Shown here piece after piece: positions 1-12,129 of a stretch of 64,000 nucleotides of DNA. A model generated the notes under the pieces. That model made no database searches. It had not been told where the DNA came from and saw only the letters and a list, made by a program, of their open reading frames with translations. How positions within the stretch are numbered: position 1 is the stretch's first letter; each line of letters opens with the position of its first letter. The stretch is from Aquatica leii (lineage: Eukaryota > Arthropoda > Insecta > Coleoptera > Lampyridae). The stretch covers positions 281,302,709-281,366,708 of the forward strand of contig CM069432.1 in assembly GCA_035610365.1 (NCBI GenBank). Direction: 5' to 3'. A program made the translations under genes and the position numbers.

Positions 1-189
1 CTCCAACGGGCTTCGAGCTATTGAAAACAATAGCCCACTACTATCCCATAGAAGAAGATGCAACTATCCTATTGAAGGGTAGACTTGCGCCAGCGAGCTT
101 GTACCCAGAACTTGAACTAAACACGTATGGCTCTTGGGTCAGTAGTATGTCTATATTATTGCCCGAGGAGAAACGTATAGCTTTGAAAA
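1..189. other. No recognisable feature (window start)
   Basis: An open frame of 62 codons begins at 21 on the plus strand, but its translation matches no family I recognise and shows no domain. Because decayed LINE sequence begins immediately downstream, this is most likely more transposon debris. Confidence 0.3.
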
Positions 190-722
190 CCGCAACACTA
201 TTTATTTAGGCAAGCCACAAAATTAACTAAGTGTCCACACAGTCCATAATCGGTATTAGATATTTTGGCGTTGAGCCTTTTCAGGTTATAACCGTAGCGA
301 AGGCAGTTAGCGCATGTAGGATCTCGCTCTAAGTTAAAGCAGCATGTTTTCGTCTCGTGCTTTTCAGCACAATAGCTGCACTCTATGTTGCTTTTACTGT
401 TCGTTGAAAATTGACCAAATTTGTGACATTTTTAGCATCTCGTTATTCGGATATGGTCATTGATCCTACAAGCATTCCAGGCAACATATACTCGATGCGA
501 GGTTCAAGATATCGTCTAACTTTTGAGGAGATCTCGAGGATCCAATTACAGTTTGCCCTATCTCTAATACCAAAGCGAGATAGTGCTTTGAGATGTATGT
601 TGGCTAAATGTAACTTTTCGCCGGAAGCGTCGTGGAAATTTTGTGATATGATTGCTTTTTTCACCTGCTCAGGAGACAGGTTAGAAGGAACGTCTTGGGT
701 AACGACTTGCTTTAGGGCTTAA
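190..722 (-). pseudogene. Non-LTR retrotransposon ORF1 (gag-like, CCHC zinc knuckles), decayed
   Basis: Read on the minus strand. The segment 722-443 gives a continuous frame containing 'NWILEISSKVRR', typical of the region just before the zinc knuckles in ORF1 of insect LINEs (R1/Jockey group). After a frame change, 440-200 encodes three degenerate CCHC knuckles: C-stop-KCHKFGQF (His replaced by Gln), CSYCAEKHETKTC (complete), and CANCLRYGYN. In the family this protein binds element RNA. Frame changes, a stop inside knuckle 1 and the lost histidine mark a dead copy. It faces away from the RT fragment that follows on the plus strand, so the two are either separate insertions or a rearranged element. 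Confidence 0.7.
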
Positions 723-899
723 TCACAAGGCACTTTTACATTAGTATGACCGTAGGTATTTTTGTGAGGTTCATCTTTTCTGATTCAAGTCAAATTGCAA
801 TTTTTGTATGTATCTGATCTTCTATAATAGAAGTTCTCGTCGTTAAAAGAGTACCTGCTGTCGCCACGCGCGTCATTCGTAGTTATTTATCGAACAGAT

Positions 900-2082
900 A
901 ACGATAACTTATTCTTTGAATGCATCCTGTTCTGTTTATGGCAAAGGACTGACGAAGGGGTGTCCACAAGACTCGGTTTTCGGACCGACCTTGTGGAATC
1001 CTGGTTATAAACGACTTGTTTAGCACAGAACTAACAGCATTTTTGCATACGCGGACGACATCACTGTCACGGGTTCCGCGATTTCTAGTCGAGACTTAGA
1101 GGCAAGATCCAACACGTGTCTAAACGTAGTGACAAGTTGGGCTGGCAGCAACAAACTGACGGTTTTAGCGGACAAAACTAAGTACATGCCTTTTGGCTTT
1201 ACTTTAAAACGAGATCCTTCACTGCGCCTCAACAACATTCCCGCCCGTAGGATTCTTGAATTCAAGTACCCCGGACTTCTACTTGACGACGGAACGAGTT
1301 TTGTAAAACATTGCGCAACCTCTTTCGAATATCTTTCACAGTGCAGTTACACCCATGCTCACTTATGGCCTAATCATTTGGTACCACGAACTTCGACATT
1401 CCCACGTGGTCAGGAAACTGACCTCGCTCCAATCCCCATTTCTTAAAACTATCTTGGGGGCTTATCGCACCGCACCCTGTGTCATATCGAAGCTTCCTCT
1501 CCTTTGTCTCTTTTTGCATTAAATACACTGCACGAAAGTTCTTGGCAAGGATGGTACGTGCAATTTCCTTGGCCAGGACGTTTCGCTCAACGACTTTCAA
1601 TCCTTTTCAGCGACCAAGCGTCACTTAAAGGTTATGATCTTGAGTGAATGGCAACGATACTTTATGGAAAGGGCGTATGGTCTACTCTCTTTTATCCCGG
1701 ATATTCTAACAAGGATTAGAATGTCCCATGTCCCCGGACGAGAGGCAGTTCAAATTCTTTCTTCACATAGCGGATTTCGATGTCATTTAAAACGCATTAG
1801 CGTTTTAGAAGACGACAGCTGTCCGTCGTGTGGCGTTCCCGACATCCCAGCACATCGGATTCTCGGTGACCTGTTAGCCACGATCAACCCGTACCCCGAA
1901 ACCCCTGAGGCCATCCTTAGACCGGTTTCTGATGAAAATGTATATAAATCTTTTGCAAAGAGAGACCAGAGCCTTTATTAGAAATAATTTCTTTTGTTTT
2001 GTTTTTAAGTTTTATTGTTTTGCAAGCAGCGATAGCAAAGTAGAAGTTTAGTTTCGTTATATAAAATTGCATTATTATTATT
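900..2082 (+). pseudogene. R1-like LINE ORF2, C-terminal half of reverse transcriptase plus 3' tail
   Basis: Translation around 945-1060 gives the RT block 'KGCPQ.SVFGPTLWN' followed by 'FAYADDITVTGS', the catalytic YADD motif. The thumb-like region follows (1129-1265). A third frame at 1634-1980 gives the C-terminal part with 'CPSCGVPDIPAH', the Cys-His cluster found downstream of RT in R1-type LINEs, and then 'YPETPEAILRP'. The frame must change several times and no long ORF remains. The sequence ends at an (ATT)n tail near 2070-2082, which I take as the original 3' end. The 5' part (endonuclease and early RT) is absent, as in ordinary 5' truncation. Confidence 0.75.
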
Positions 2083-2084
2083 TA

Positions 2085-3960
2085 GAATCACTTTTTTATT
2101 TCATTATAGCTGGTTCTGCAATTTAGTATGCAATACACGACTAAGTTTATAATACAAAATAAACTAACACTTAATTTATGTATAAACAATTTTACAATAA
2201 GTCCTTCACTGTAGTTTTTTAGATAAACTTTGTTATAGGAGGAGACGATTCCTTGTGTATTTGGGAATTCCGCATAAACCACGGATACTTGATTGCAATT
2301 CGTAGCACTTTGTTTTGCATTGTTTAAAGCTTTTTCATCGATATTTGGGATGCGGTGCACCATACTGGTATAAGGAAGTAGTGGTCTAAAAATTCATTTA
2401 TATATACGTACGATGCATTCCGCTCTAAAATGAGATTTAGCGTTGATAAGTGGATATAATGCTGCCAATCTGTTATGGAACTCGTTTTTTGTGATACATC
2501 CAGTTCAGCTTAGCATCTAAATGCACACTCCTAAATATTTTAATGCTGTATCCTTTGGTTTCAAGTCGATTTCATTATTATTTACTTCAAATTATGGAAG
2601 ATTATAACGTTTGAGAGTAAACATTTTAGTTTGGCAGTTATCAGGACTCATGTTAATTTTCCATTTTGTGAACCATTCAGATATTATAGTTGTAAAATTT
2701 TGAACAAGTTCAATTGCAGTTTCGCTACAGAGATTTTGTCTATTATAGCCGTATCGTCAGCGAACTTAGCTGCTGTGGAAGGAATTGCTGTTGGAATGTC
2801 AGAACCGTATAGATTAAATGGCGTAAGACCCAAGATGCCTCTATAGATTTTAAAATAGATAATGTTGAGTTCACTCTGACTTTGAATGATCTGTTGTTGA
2901 GGAAAGATTGAATGGTTTTAATTAGGTAGAGCGGTGTGTTTATAACAGTGAGTTCGTAAAGGAGTCCTTGCCAGATTTTATCAAAAGCTCTCTCCAGATC
3001 AATGAAAAAAGCAGCAGTATATTTTTTATTCTCAAACCTTTTTCCAATCGTCTCAATAATTCTAAGCAGTTGTTGGGAAGTTGAGTGAGCTGCTCAGAAA
3101 CCGAATTGATGAGGGGGGACAATTTCTTTTTTCTGGAGGGCGTTGTGCAACTGAGTACCTTTTCAAAAGAGTTTGGCAATAGGCTAATAGGACTAGGACT
3201 GTCCCGATTTTTCTATTTTATAGATGGGTAATACAACGGCAGTTTTTCAAGAAGTGCAGAAGTGTTCAAATCTGAGACAGGTAGGTCAGTACGGCAGTGC
3301 CTTTTTGGTGAGGTTTAGCAAGTTATTGGTAATGAGATCGAGACCAGGAGCCCAGCGGATGCAGGGACTATTTCATCATTATGTTGTGAATTTAGAGTTT
3401 CAATTGCGCTCTTTACTTGGGTTTCCAATAGTTCATCATGTGCCCCAGTATTTAGTGTGAATACTTGTTCGAGATGTGCGGCTAATCAGTTTTTTCTTCT
3501 TCAGAGGAGTATGTTTTGTTATTTGATACCATTAGATAAATTATGTTTGGTTGGCTTAAGATCCCTTTAGTGGCGAGCGACATGAAAGGATCACATGGTT
3601 TTATTTCTTCTGGATTCTTAGTCCGTCAAGTTTGTGCTTGACTAAATGACAGTGATAGTTAAATAGAGTTTTGAGGTATGGTAACCGAGTCCTCTGCCAT
3701 TCCCTTCTATATCTGTTTTTCCTTTTAATATATAATTGGGAGTTCTCATCTAGTCAGAAATTTTTTATGTTTCCATATGGTGTGGTTGATTTTCGTATAC
3801 TTTCTTATACGCTCGTTGTATATTTTAGTACAGCGTCGTCTAATTCCGAAGGTGTATTCAGTGGTCTCATGGGTTTAAGTTTGTGATTAAATGTTGTCGT
3901 TAATGTGTCCCACTCTGTTTTACCGCAAGTTGGCCTAGGCGGAGGAAGTGTGTTTCGTGG
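2085..3960 (-). pseudogene. Jockey-like LINE ORF2 reverse transcriptase, decayed
   Basis: Minus-strand translations, in order from 3960 down: a linker typical of Jockey ORF2 ('KSTTPYGNI', 'KNRYRREWQRTR'); around 3130-2950 the RT fingers ('PPHQFGF', 'FFIDLERAFDKIWQ'); around 2850-2740 'GILGLTPFNLYGSDIP' and 'AKFADDTAII', the catalytic FADD block; around 2560-2500 'DTALKYLGVH'; then the degenerate tail to 2100. The product would copy element RNA at the target site. Many frame changes and stops are present, so no function remains. It abuts the 3' tail of the R1-like fragment head-on. Confidence 0.78.
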
Positions 3961-4109
3961 TGTACAGTGAAATGTAACGATAACTGATAGATAGGGGTAA
4001 CCATATTTTTATGCAACATGACGTTCAAGGTGTCAGGTTAGTAGAGTCACTTTAGTTTATCACATTTTTAGTTAAATAACGTTTGCTTTGCATATTAGCT
4101 GTCGTTGTT

Positions 4110-4620
4110 TGATTAATATTTTGCCTTTCTTCATATTTCTTTGCTATATGCAGATCCTTTTTTCAATAACTTGGTATTAACCTAGAAGCGAGGATAAGCC
4201 GAAAGGCAAGTGCCTTGCGAAACCACGTGCTCTCATAGCACGCACGAACACTTAGCCCATTCTACTCGTCTTGTAAGACTATCGTATCTACTTGCAACAT
4301 TTCCTTACTTAAGTTACCTCTCTTGTGGCGAACTTGTATCAAGCAAGTTCTGATGGTATGGTGGGTCCACATCCTCCTCCTCCAATTGAAGAGACATTTG
4401 TTTATGGGGTCGCATTATAGTGAACATCCAGGTCACGAGCTTGAACGCATTTTCTCGACCTGTTTGCATTTTGTTCCGCATGGTGTTTTCAAGCTGATGT
4501 TGGTAGCGGTGGGGTAAGAATTGGCACTTAAAACTGTTCATAAAACTAGCCCAAGATGTCCAATTGTTCCTGTTATTTTGGCACGATCTCAGGAAAGGAT
4601 TTAAAGAATAAGAGAACTTG
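4110..4620 (-). pseudogene. LTR-retrotransposon gag fragment
   Basis: Minus-strand frame 4541-4314 and its upstream extension read 'NNWTSWASFMNSFKCQFLP', 'RYQHQLENTMRNKMQ', then 'TIMRPHKQMSLQLE'. This follows the retrotransposon gag (capsid-like) pattern 'W..F...F...F.P..YQ..LE..IR...Q', with a later 'M R.H' segment. In the family it forms the capsid core. There is no protease, RT or LTR next to it, so it is an isolated fragment. The assignment rests on one pattern match, and the remaining part (to about 4110) is only weakly supported. Confidence 0.5.
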
Positions 4621-4624
4621 CAGC

Positions 4625-6780
4625 GCCACTCGCGTCCTTTTTCTAAAATTGTAATTAAAATTTTGTTTTTTAAATTATAATTAGAAAGCGATTTCTTACA
4701 ATACTACTAAAAATACTAGTAGGAAAATAATGTCTTACCTTATTTGTATAAAACATACAAAAAACAAGCCCTAATTACGTGGCATCGACCGAAGAAACGT
4801 CAACTTTTAGGTTATAAAAGTTCAATTAATGTTACCAACACAAACTTAAATACAAAAATGTCCCAATAAAATATAATATACATGTCTTAGGAAAAACTAA
4901 CAAATTATTAAAATTTTTGTTTAAGTACAGTTTTGTTAATACAAACGTTGCAAAAACCACATAAACGCAGATTTTTTTACAATAATTTTCAGGTATTCAG
5001 AACTCATTAAACGTACTATGATTTATTTTAATATTTCCTGTTTCACATCGTTTAAATAGTATTTATTGCAGTTTTCTTATCACAAATCAAATCTGTCACA
5101 TACGTCAACGACAAAACCGTTATTTTTCTTTATATAATACATACATAACGTAGATAACTACAAAAGTTAAAAAATTATAACTATTAAAAAAAACTGTAAA
5201 GAAAACAAACAATTTGCTTTATTAATTGCTTCTAACAAAAATTTCTTAAAATTTGTTGGACAGTGTAATCTGTGAAATTAATTTCCACATATGAGATGTT
5301 TATGAAAATATATAATTACTTATACGTAAAATAAATTGTATTAAACTGTGTATATTAACCTTAATAATTTAAATGCGCACATAAAAAATTACTGAAATTT
5401 AAAAGCAAATGTATTTAGTTACTAACGACATAAAAAAAAGTTCCATTAACTTACTGCAAATCGTAAAAGCGTAATAACTCTTTAACTGTTAAGTAAAAAG
5501 CAAGTCAACTTGGTACTTACTAAAAATAAATTAAATAAATTATTGACTGCGCAAAGAAATACTTTAAAAGAATTTATAAATAAAATATAAAAATGTGTGT
5601 GATTGGTTGCATTTTTAATAATGACAAAACGTTGCATTTAGTTATTTAAGCAGAAAGAGGTGTCTTGGCTTAGTTTCCATTAAAGGCGACTATATCAGCT
5701 TTTAATCTTTCAAGACATGGATATATTGATCATCAATTTTCCAGACATCACTGTCAGATTTGACGCAAATAAGCTGTACGCAAAGACGTATTACAGGCAA
5801 AGGTTGAAATCACTACATCTTCGAATCTCTTATTTGCTTATAGTAGACAGTTTCAAAGTATGCAGTTGATAATGCATTACGATTTGTTTTACTTTATAAT
5901 TAATTAAAGACCGAAACTAATGATCGATTTCACATATTAATTTCTACGGCTTTTAATAAATGTTTTATGTGAAGGCGAATCAAATATGTTAATGTATTTT
6001 TGGATTTATCGTTTGATCTAAATAGGATAGTTCTATTTTTTTTTAAGATGCTACTTGTATTACATATGTCTGATATTGTTTATAATTTTATTTTTCAACG
6101 ACGAAATTATTAAGAATAATTTGTAATTACTTCAATGTATTAAAAATTTCTGTAATTTTTTTGCGATATGTAGTTTATATGATTTTAAAAAAAATCGAAA
6201 TTAAAGTTGAGTATGCCACAAATACCTAAAAACCAAAATTTATAATATAAACATTGAAACGTTCACGAAGTTATTGTCAAATTTGAGACAATGGCCGAAG
6301 AATATTGAACATTCTAGAGACAGATAACAGAAATAAAAAACCGGTCGAAAGGAAGCATAGGTCACTTTTTCGGATTGAATCGAGGAGACTTTGTCGGTTT
6401 AAAATAAATAAGTGATTAACGCGTGTGAAGATAAATAAATAAAGTGCCAGTACCAGTAAAATTTATTTACGTCGTGTATCTACATATTTAGTTTTGAATC
6501 AGTTAGTTTTAAAATTCGTTACAATATTAAGGAACGACAAAATTCATATACCATCCGCCGTAAAAAACAATAATAGTCATACTACCGATAGTATGCTTCG
6601 GAACTACGATGACAACGCACTTGAGAAACCAGAAAAATGGTGAGAAAATAATAAAATAGCAATATGGTTAACAAAAAATATTAAACAAAAATAGTTGCAT
6701 GTGCACTTCACGAAACGAAAAAGAAGGGATACAGTATACACTCTTAGACAAAGTGAGTTTTTTAAAACTTAATTGCTTTA
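4625..6780. other. AT-rich stretch without recognisable genes
   Basis: About 2.1 kb of A/T-rich sequence with dense stop codons in all frames. A small inverted repeat around 6570-6592 (CATACTA/TAGTATG around CCGA) is the only structure I noticed. No coding remnant or RNA gene was recognised. Confidence 0.5.
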
Positions 6781-7555
6781 ATTTTAGAACGAATGCAAAA
6801 ATAAAGAAATGCAAAAACAGACCAATTTTAAAATTGAAGGGGACGATTTTTGACGTTTAAACGACACTTGTAAAATCAACTCCTTGGCCCCCAGCAACGA
6901 CTCTATTTGTAATACGTCATATTTCGGAAAATTTATTAAAGAATTCAGCGGTATGTTTGGTTTATAACTAAAGAGGGGACAGTCAGGCAAAAACCTGGAG
7001 CCTGTCTATTTTGCCTTTTTGTGTAACTTTCTGTCTTTTTTGGTTTTTTAAAGAGTACTATTTTATATTGCCTTTTTACATATAAATTTTGAAAAGTTTG
7101 TGTAAACAGTGTTTTAACAGATGACAATAACGCATTACAGAATTTTACTTAAATTACGTACAATAATATAATTAACATTTTTTGCTCAAAAGATCTTACC
7201 ACGAACCTATAAATAACAACAGGGATTTTCATATTTTGTTAAACAATGGTTTCCAGAAAACATTAAATACAAAAACCGCTTATAGAGAAGTAAGAATTTA
7301 TACTAGGATTATGTACAATGACAGGCTTAACAGAACACTATTTACAAAACCGAAAGGATTTCGGAATGAATCATATTTTATAGGTCTATTCAGTACCTAA
7401 GTAAAGCAAACAAATATAGATAATTTTAATTCTGTCCAGTGGGATTCCTTTAATGACTGAAACACATCACTAAAATATTCTTAGTTTGTTATAAATACCT
7501 GTGATATTGTCACACTGTGATAGTCTATTGCTGTTGTGCTGTGAGTAAATTTTAA
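6780..7555. other. Possible 5' flank of the hAT element; short frames, none recognised
   Basis: Short frames on both strands (6784-6990 and 6945-7127 minus, 7182-7400 plus) have no recognised domain. The stretch lies directly upstream of the hAT transposase and may hold its promoter and 5' end, but I could not find a terminal inverted repeat pair. Confidence 0.25.
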
Positions 7556-7558
7556 AAA

Positions 7559-9345
7559 ATGCCACCTAATAAACAAACAAAATTTGAAAATTATTACAAG
7601 TGGAGTAAATTGGACAATAATTTAACAACCGACGGGGAAAACCTTTTTTGTCAAGTTTGTTCAAAATCAGTAAGTTTGTATTATCTTAATTTAAATGCTT
7701 TAACTACTAGTATTTGTATTATTTTAGATCGGTGCTACTAAAAAGTACCATGTAAAACAACACTTGGATAGTGGTTTATATTTAAAAAATATTAAAAAAA
7801 AGTATGAAACAACCATTGTTAAAAAACGTTATAGAAGATCAACAGAATAAACCTGGCCCATCAAAAACAACTTTTGCTCTAGATTTGTGCAAAACATTGG
7901 GATCGGCTCAAATTCCTCTTAAAAAACTTTATATCAATTTTCGCAATTTCCTCAAAAAATGCACCGAACAAGTTGTTCCAGATGAATCAACTTTAAGAAA
8001 AAATTATTTAGACATATGTTATCAATCGGTAAGCAGTTCAATTAAAGTATTAATAGTTATGAAAATGCTGGTTTAACTTTTATAGAAAATACAGACAATA
8101 TGGAATGACATTGGGGACATTACATTTGGACTTCGGTTGATGAAACAACCGATTACAGAGGTCGATATATAGCAATTGTTGTAGTTGGTAAATTGTTCAA
8201 ACTAGAACCGTGAAAAGCTCCTTTGCTAGCTTCCAAAGAAATTCCACAGACCAATCACAAAACAGTTGCAAATTTTTTCGATGATTGTTTACGTAAGTTT
8301 TTTTTAATGATTGATTAATATAATCCAATCCATTAATTACCATTACATAATTGTGTGTTTGTAGGACTTCTGTATCCCAATGGCGTAAAAAAAGAAAAGC
8401 TTCTCTTATTCGTAACCGATGCAGCACCTTATATGATCAAATTCGTTAAGGCATTAGAAATATTTTATATGAATTTAAAACATTTAACTTGTCTAGCACA
8501 TGGAATACATAGAGTGTGTGAATTCATTAGAGACGAGTTTGCAATAGTAAACAAGTTAATTTCTGCCACCCAAAAGGTAAAAATCTATTACATATTAGAT
8601 TCTCTTTTTGATTATTTGATCTTGTTTCAGGTTTTTGTGAAAACACCATTACGGGTAAAGGCCTATAAAGAAAAACTTACAGATAAACTTCCACCGGAAC
8701 CTATCATAACAAGATGGGGAACTTGGTTATCTGCTTGTATTTTTTATGCCGCACATTTCGAAAAAATTAAATAGGTAAAGTTCATACTATAATCTGACAT
8801 TGTCTTATACATTAATTGAATAATCTTACTTCAGTGGTTGAATTATTTGAAAAGACGGCCTCTGCAGCAATTGCTAAATCTCAAAAAGCTTTTAATGACG
8901 AAGCTGTTAAGAGAGGACTAGTTTTTATAAAAACACACTTTTCTGGCATTCCTGACGAATTAAAAAAGCTAGAAAAAAGCAAAACCGCAATGACCAAATC
9001 TTTCGCTACTTTCGAAAGAATAATAGCAATTATAAGAGCATGTCCAGAGACTATAAGAAGAAAAAAGAGTCAAAAATTGGATTCCGTCACATCAAAAAAA
9101 CCCTTGCTTTGACCTCTTAAAACAACTGACTGAAATTTAAAAAAAGGGAGGTCATGAAGCATCAACAGAAAATATCTTTAACAATAACGGAAACATCGGC
9201 ATTAAAATTAGCTCCACTAACATCTTGTGATGTCGAAAGAACTTTCTCCTTCTATAAAAATATTGTAAATGATAAAAGGCAACAGCTTCTTGGTCAAAAT
9301 ATTGAAAAATATTTGATTTGTGCTTGGGAAAATAATAGCACTTAA
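7559..9345 (+). pseudogene. hAT-superfamily transposase with five short introns, decayed
   Basis: ATG at 7559 opens a short zinc-finger-like N-terminus ('LFCQVCSKS...HVKQHLD', BED-like Cys/His spacing across intron 1). Downstream come 'SVDETTDYRGRYIAIVVVG', 'LLLFVTDAAPYM', 'LKHLTCLAHGIHRVCE' and 'PIITRWGTWLSA', and at the C-terminus 'LAPLTSCDVERTFS', the hAT dimerisation signature. GT-AG gaps that join these blocks are 7670-7727, 8029-8085, 8293-8364, 8577-8630 and 8775-8834, each 54-72 nt. A frameshift near 8110-8125, a TGA near 8211 and a frame mismatch at the last junction show that the copy is dead. hAT transposases cut and paste DNA in the nucleus. No TIRs were found. Confidence 0.8.
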
Positions 9346-11093
9346 TAAACATTGTAAACAAAAAATAAACTGTAAATTTTAATAGATCTTTGTGCCTTTT
9401 TGGCAGGTTTAATATGCTTTTTATGCCATTTTTTTGGTATTTTTTCATACCTTACTATCCGCTCTTTATTTACAACTTCCACAATTTTTTGACAAGGAAA
9501 AAATTAATAAAAGAAAAATTTATTTGTTTTTAAAATTGTAACCTGCGTTGGAATTTTAGCAGTGAATCTTTTATGTAAGACCCCGTAATTAGATTCATCT
9601 GGCTGAATTTTCTGTTTTCTGTTTTTTTTTGATTGATTAGTTCAATGTTAGCATGGAAAACGTTTTACTCGTTATTTTATTATGTTGGATTTAAGTTTAT
9701 TTGCATTTAATAGTTATTTCACAATTATTACTGTTATTTTTTTTGAATGCATAAAGTTCCGTGGTTTTGATTTTGATTTAGTGTTTTACTTGTTTATCTC
9801 AGTAAAATAACAATGCGAGATAATTTACGACTTCCTTTTCGGAATGTAATTTGATCAATTTTTCGTGATATCTTTACTTTGTTTATGTTGAGCTCTTTTA
9901 CGAGCGCGATTGGAACCACTTGATAATTTAGCGGAGTGAGCGTTTTCTGTGGGAAAATTTTCTTTCTGTCAAAGGTCTACGTGACAAGATGCACATGGCC
10001 ATTATATTTTTCATCTTTGTTAATTTACGTTGTTTAGTGTTGCATCTTTTACAAAGATTTTACGGCGCAAGTTCATTGAATTAAGTGGGAATACGAGGTG
10101 TTAAAAAGGGTAAAATTTTGTTTTTGGGAATCAATCTTTGGTCGCAATTAAGAATACCGGGTACCGGAATGTAGTCAAGTGTTCGGGGTGTTTTTACCCT
10201 ACCGTTAGACAATACCGCGGAAGTTAAACAAATGGTGCCGTGAAAATTGAGTGGTGTGATGGGAAATATTGGTTTTCCAAATTCGTAATTTTACGGGTTA
10301 AGGAACTTCACGGTATCCATAATAAAACTCACGTTTCAAGTTGGATATGCAATCGTTGGGTTGTGCTACATCCAGTCTTCGCATTTGTGCGGATTTTATT
10401 TAAGTGTTAAAAAGAAAATTCTTCCGCCGTCATTGCAATTGTTTGGGGTACCTTTCTACCTGTAGACAACTGGCTACCTAGAACCAACCACCGGTTCTTT
10501 CCTGAAGTTACGACGAATTCAAGGTATTTATTTTGCACCATATATTTAATCGTGAAGTTATTATTTACGTGATTGAGTGTTAAAAGCTTTGAATTTCAAG
10601 TAAAAATTACAAGTGTCTCGAATTGATTTAACGTTAATGTAACTAATTATTGTCCGTATTTATCGGAACTGTGACATATCCCGAGTTAAAAATTTATTAA
10701 ACGGGACCGAATTTTCGATTCAAGATTTATATATTAGTTTTATATTAAATAAGTTTATTTTTTTTTGTTGTAAATGAGTAATTTCGACGCGCACACGGCC
10801 GTGATAAATTAAGATTTACCAATTTGTGCTTGGTTTTATTAAATTCTGTATTTTGTATTGTATTATTTTGTTGTTGAGCAGTTATTCAAATAATTTTAAA
10901 TTTTGTTTTTATCAAACGTTCATTTACGTACCTTTTCTTGTTTTGGTTAATTTTTGTTGATTACTATACTTTATTTTTGTGTCATTATTTTTTTGTGTGT
11001 TCAAATGAATGTTAAATTGTTAAATGTAAAGAGCTTTTAATTCCGTCGGCCTCCGCGTGTGTAACTTTATTAATTTATTACAGATTTTAGTGA
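9346..11093. other. Non-coding stretch, possible LTR-type leader sequence
   Basis: No coding remnant recognised in about 1.75 kb. Around 10230 'TGGTGCCGTGA' resembles the primer-binding sites of some insect LTR retrotransposons, but no LTR pair or gag was seen nearby, so this is only a hint. Confidence 0.3.
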
Positions 11094-11147
11094 GATACAC
11101 TCTAACAAGGTAAGTCCGATTAGAGTGTATCCTTCAGGAGCGGACTT
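11094..11147. repeat. Perfect 12-bp inverted repeat with a competing 7-bp stem
   Basis: GATACACTCTAA (11094-11105) and TTAGAGTGTATC (11120-11131) are exact reverse complements around a 14-nt loop. Inside the loop, AAGTCCG (11112-11118) is the reverse complement of CGGACTT (11141-11147), so two alternative stems are possible. It could be a transposon end or a transcript hairpin. Confidence 0.6.
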
Positions 11148-11309
11148 GTGGTTGGTTAGGACCAGAAGTCCATTAAGCTTTACTCCTTCCTGGCGCCCTT
11201 TGATTTCGACATTATTACTTTTCGATTTTGTGTTTTCGTCAAGCTGATCCAATTCAATCACGAAACTTTTAAATATAACCCACCCCATCTCCACTGAGCA
11301 AGCGGCACA

Positions 11310-11930
11310 ACATCGTTTATGTTACCTCATTTCAGGCAGTGACATCGTTCCATCTTTTGCATGTAACAAAATGTTTTTGGTTATTCTCGAAACAATGCTC
11401 TCAAACCCTTGTCAAACTACGGCTGAATTTTGAAAACGACTGACTTGAATTGACCCCACAGAAAAAGTTCAGTGGTATAAAATCCGGTGATTTGAGAGGC
11501 CATTTAATTGGCCTTCGTCTGCTAATCTTTCGATTGTTTAACTGCTCGTACGTAGTAAGAAGGACCTCCATCTTGTTGGAAATGGAGTAAGGCCTAGTTT
11601 AATTGAAGATTTTTAATACTGCAACTATTAAGGGTTCGATGATATTTTCTAACAATTTAAGATAAAGTGCATCAGTCAAATTTTCATCTTCAAAGACACG
11701 GCCAAATTATTGCATTTCCCAAAATTCCCAACCAAACCTTAAATTTTTTGCTCCTTGCTCCAATATCGATAATTTTGCTCGGTGCCCATTTAAATAATAC
11801 GTGCACTCATCACTGAAATAAATGTTTCTTAGATATTGCGGGTTTGCATTAATTTTATGAATGATGGTTTTACAAAATTCAATTCTTCTGTCTGGATCAT
11901 TATCTTCAAGTTGTAGCTACGACGTTCATT
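11310..11930 (-). pseudogene. Tc1/mariner-type DDE transposase fragment, catalytic Asp changed
   Basis: Minus-strand reading, in order: 'YFSDECTYYLNG' (first catalytic Asp), 'GRVFEDENLTDALYL', 'FQQDGGPSYYVRA' (second Asp), and 'RRRPIKWPLKSPDFIPLNFF', where the family has 'SPDLTPLDFF', so the third acidic residue is Asn. A C-terminal 'ITKNILLHAK' follows near 11370. Several frame changes and stops are present, and the N-terminal DNA-binding half is missing. In the family this enzyme excises and reinserts the element at TA sites. Confidence 0.68.
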
Positions 11931-12129
11931 TTGTAAGGATAAAACTTTGTTATGTTAAAACACTTTTGTATAATTTTCGTGCTGTATGAATTTTGTCCCG
12001 GGCGTTTTACAAGTCGAAAATAATTGATTTTTAATTCCGTTTTTCGTAAGGAACTTAGAATTGAACGGATGCGTACGTGGGTGCGGCGATAAATGTTTTT
12101 CCTAAATCAACCAACCGTTAGCAAAGCAA

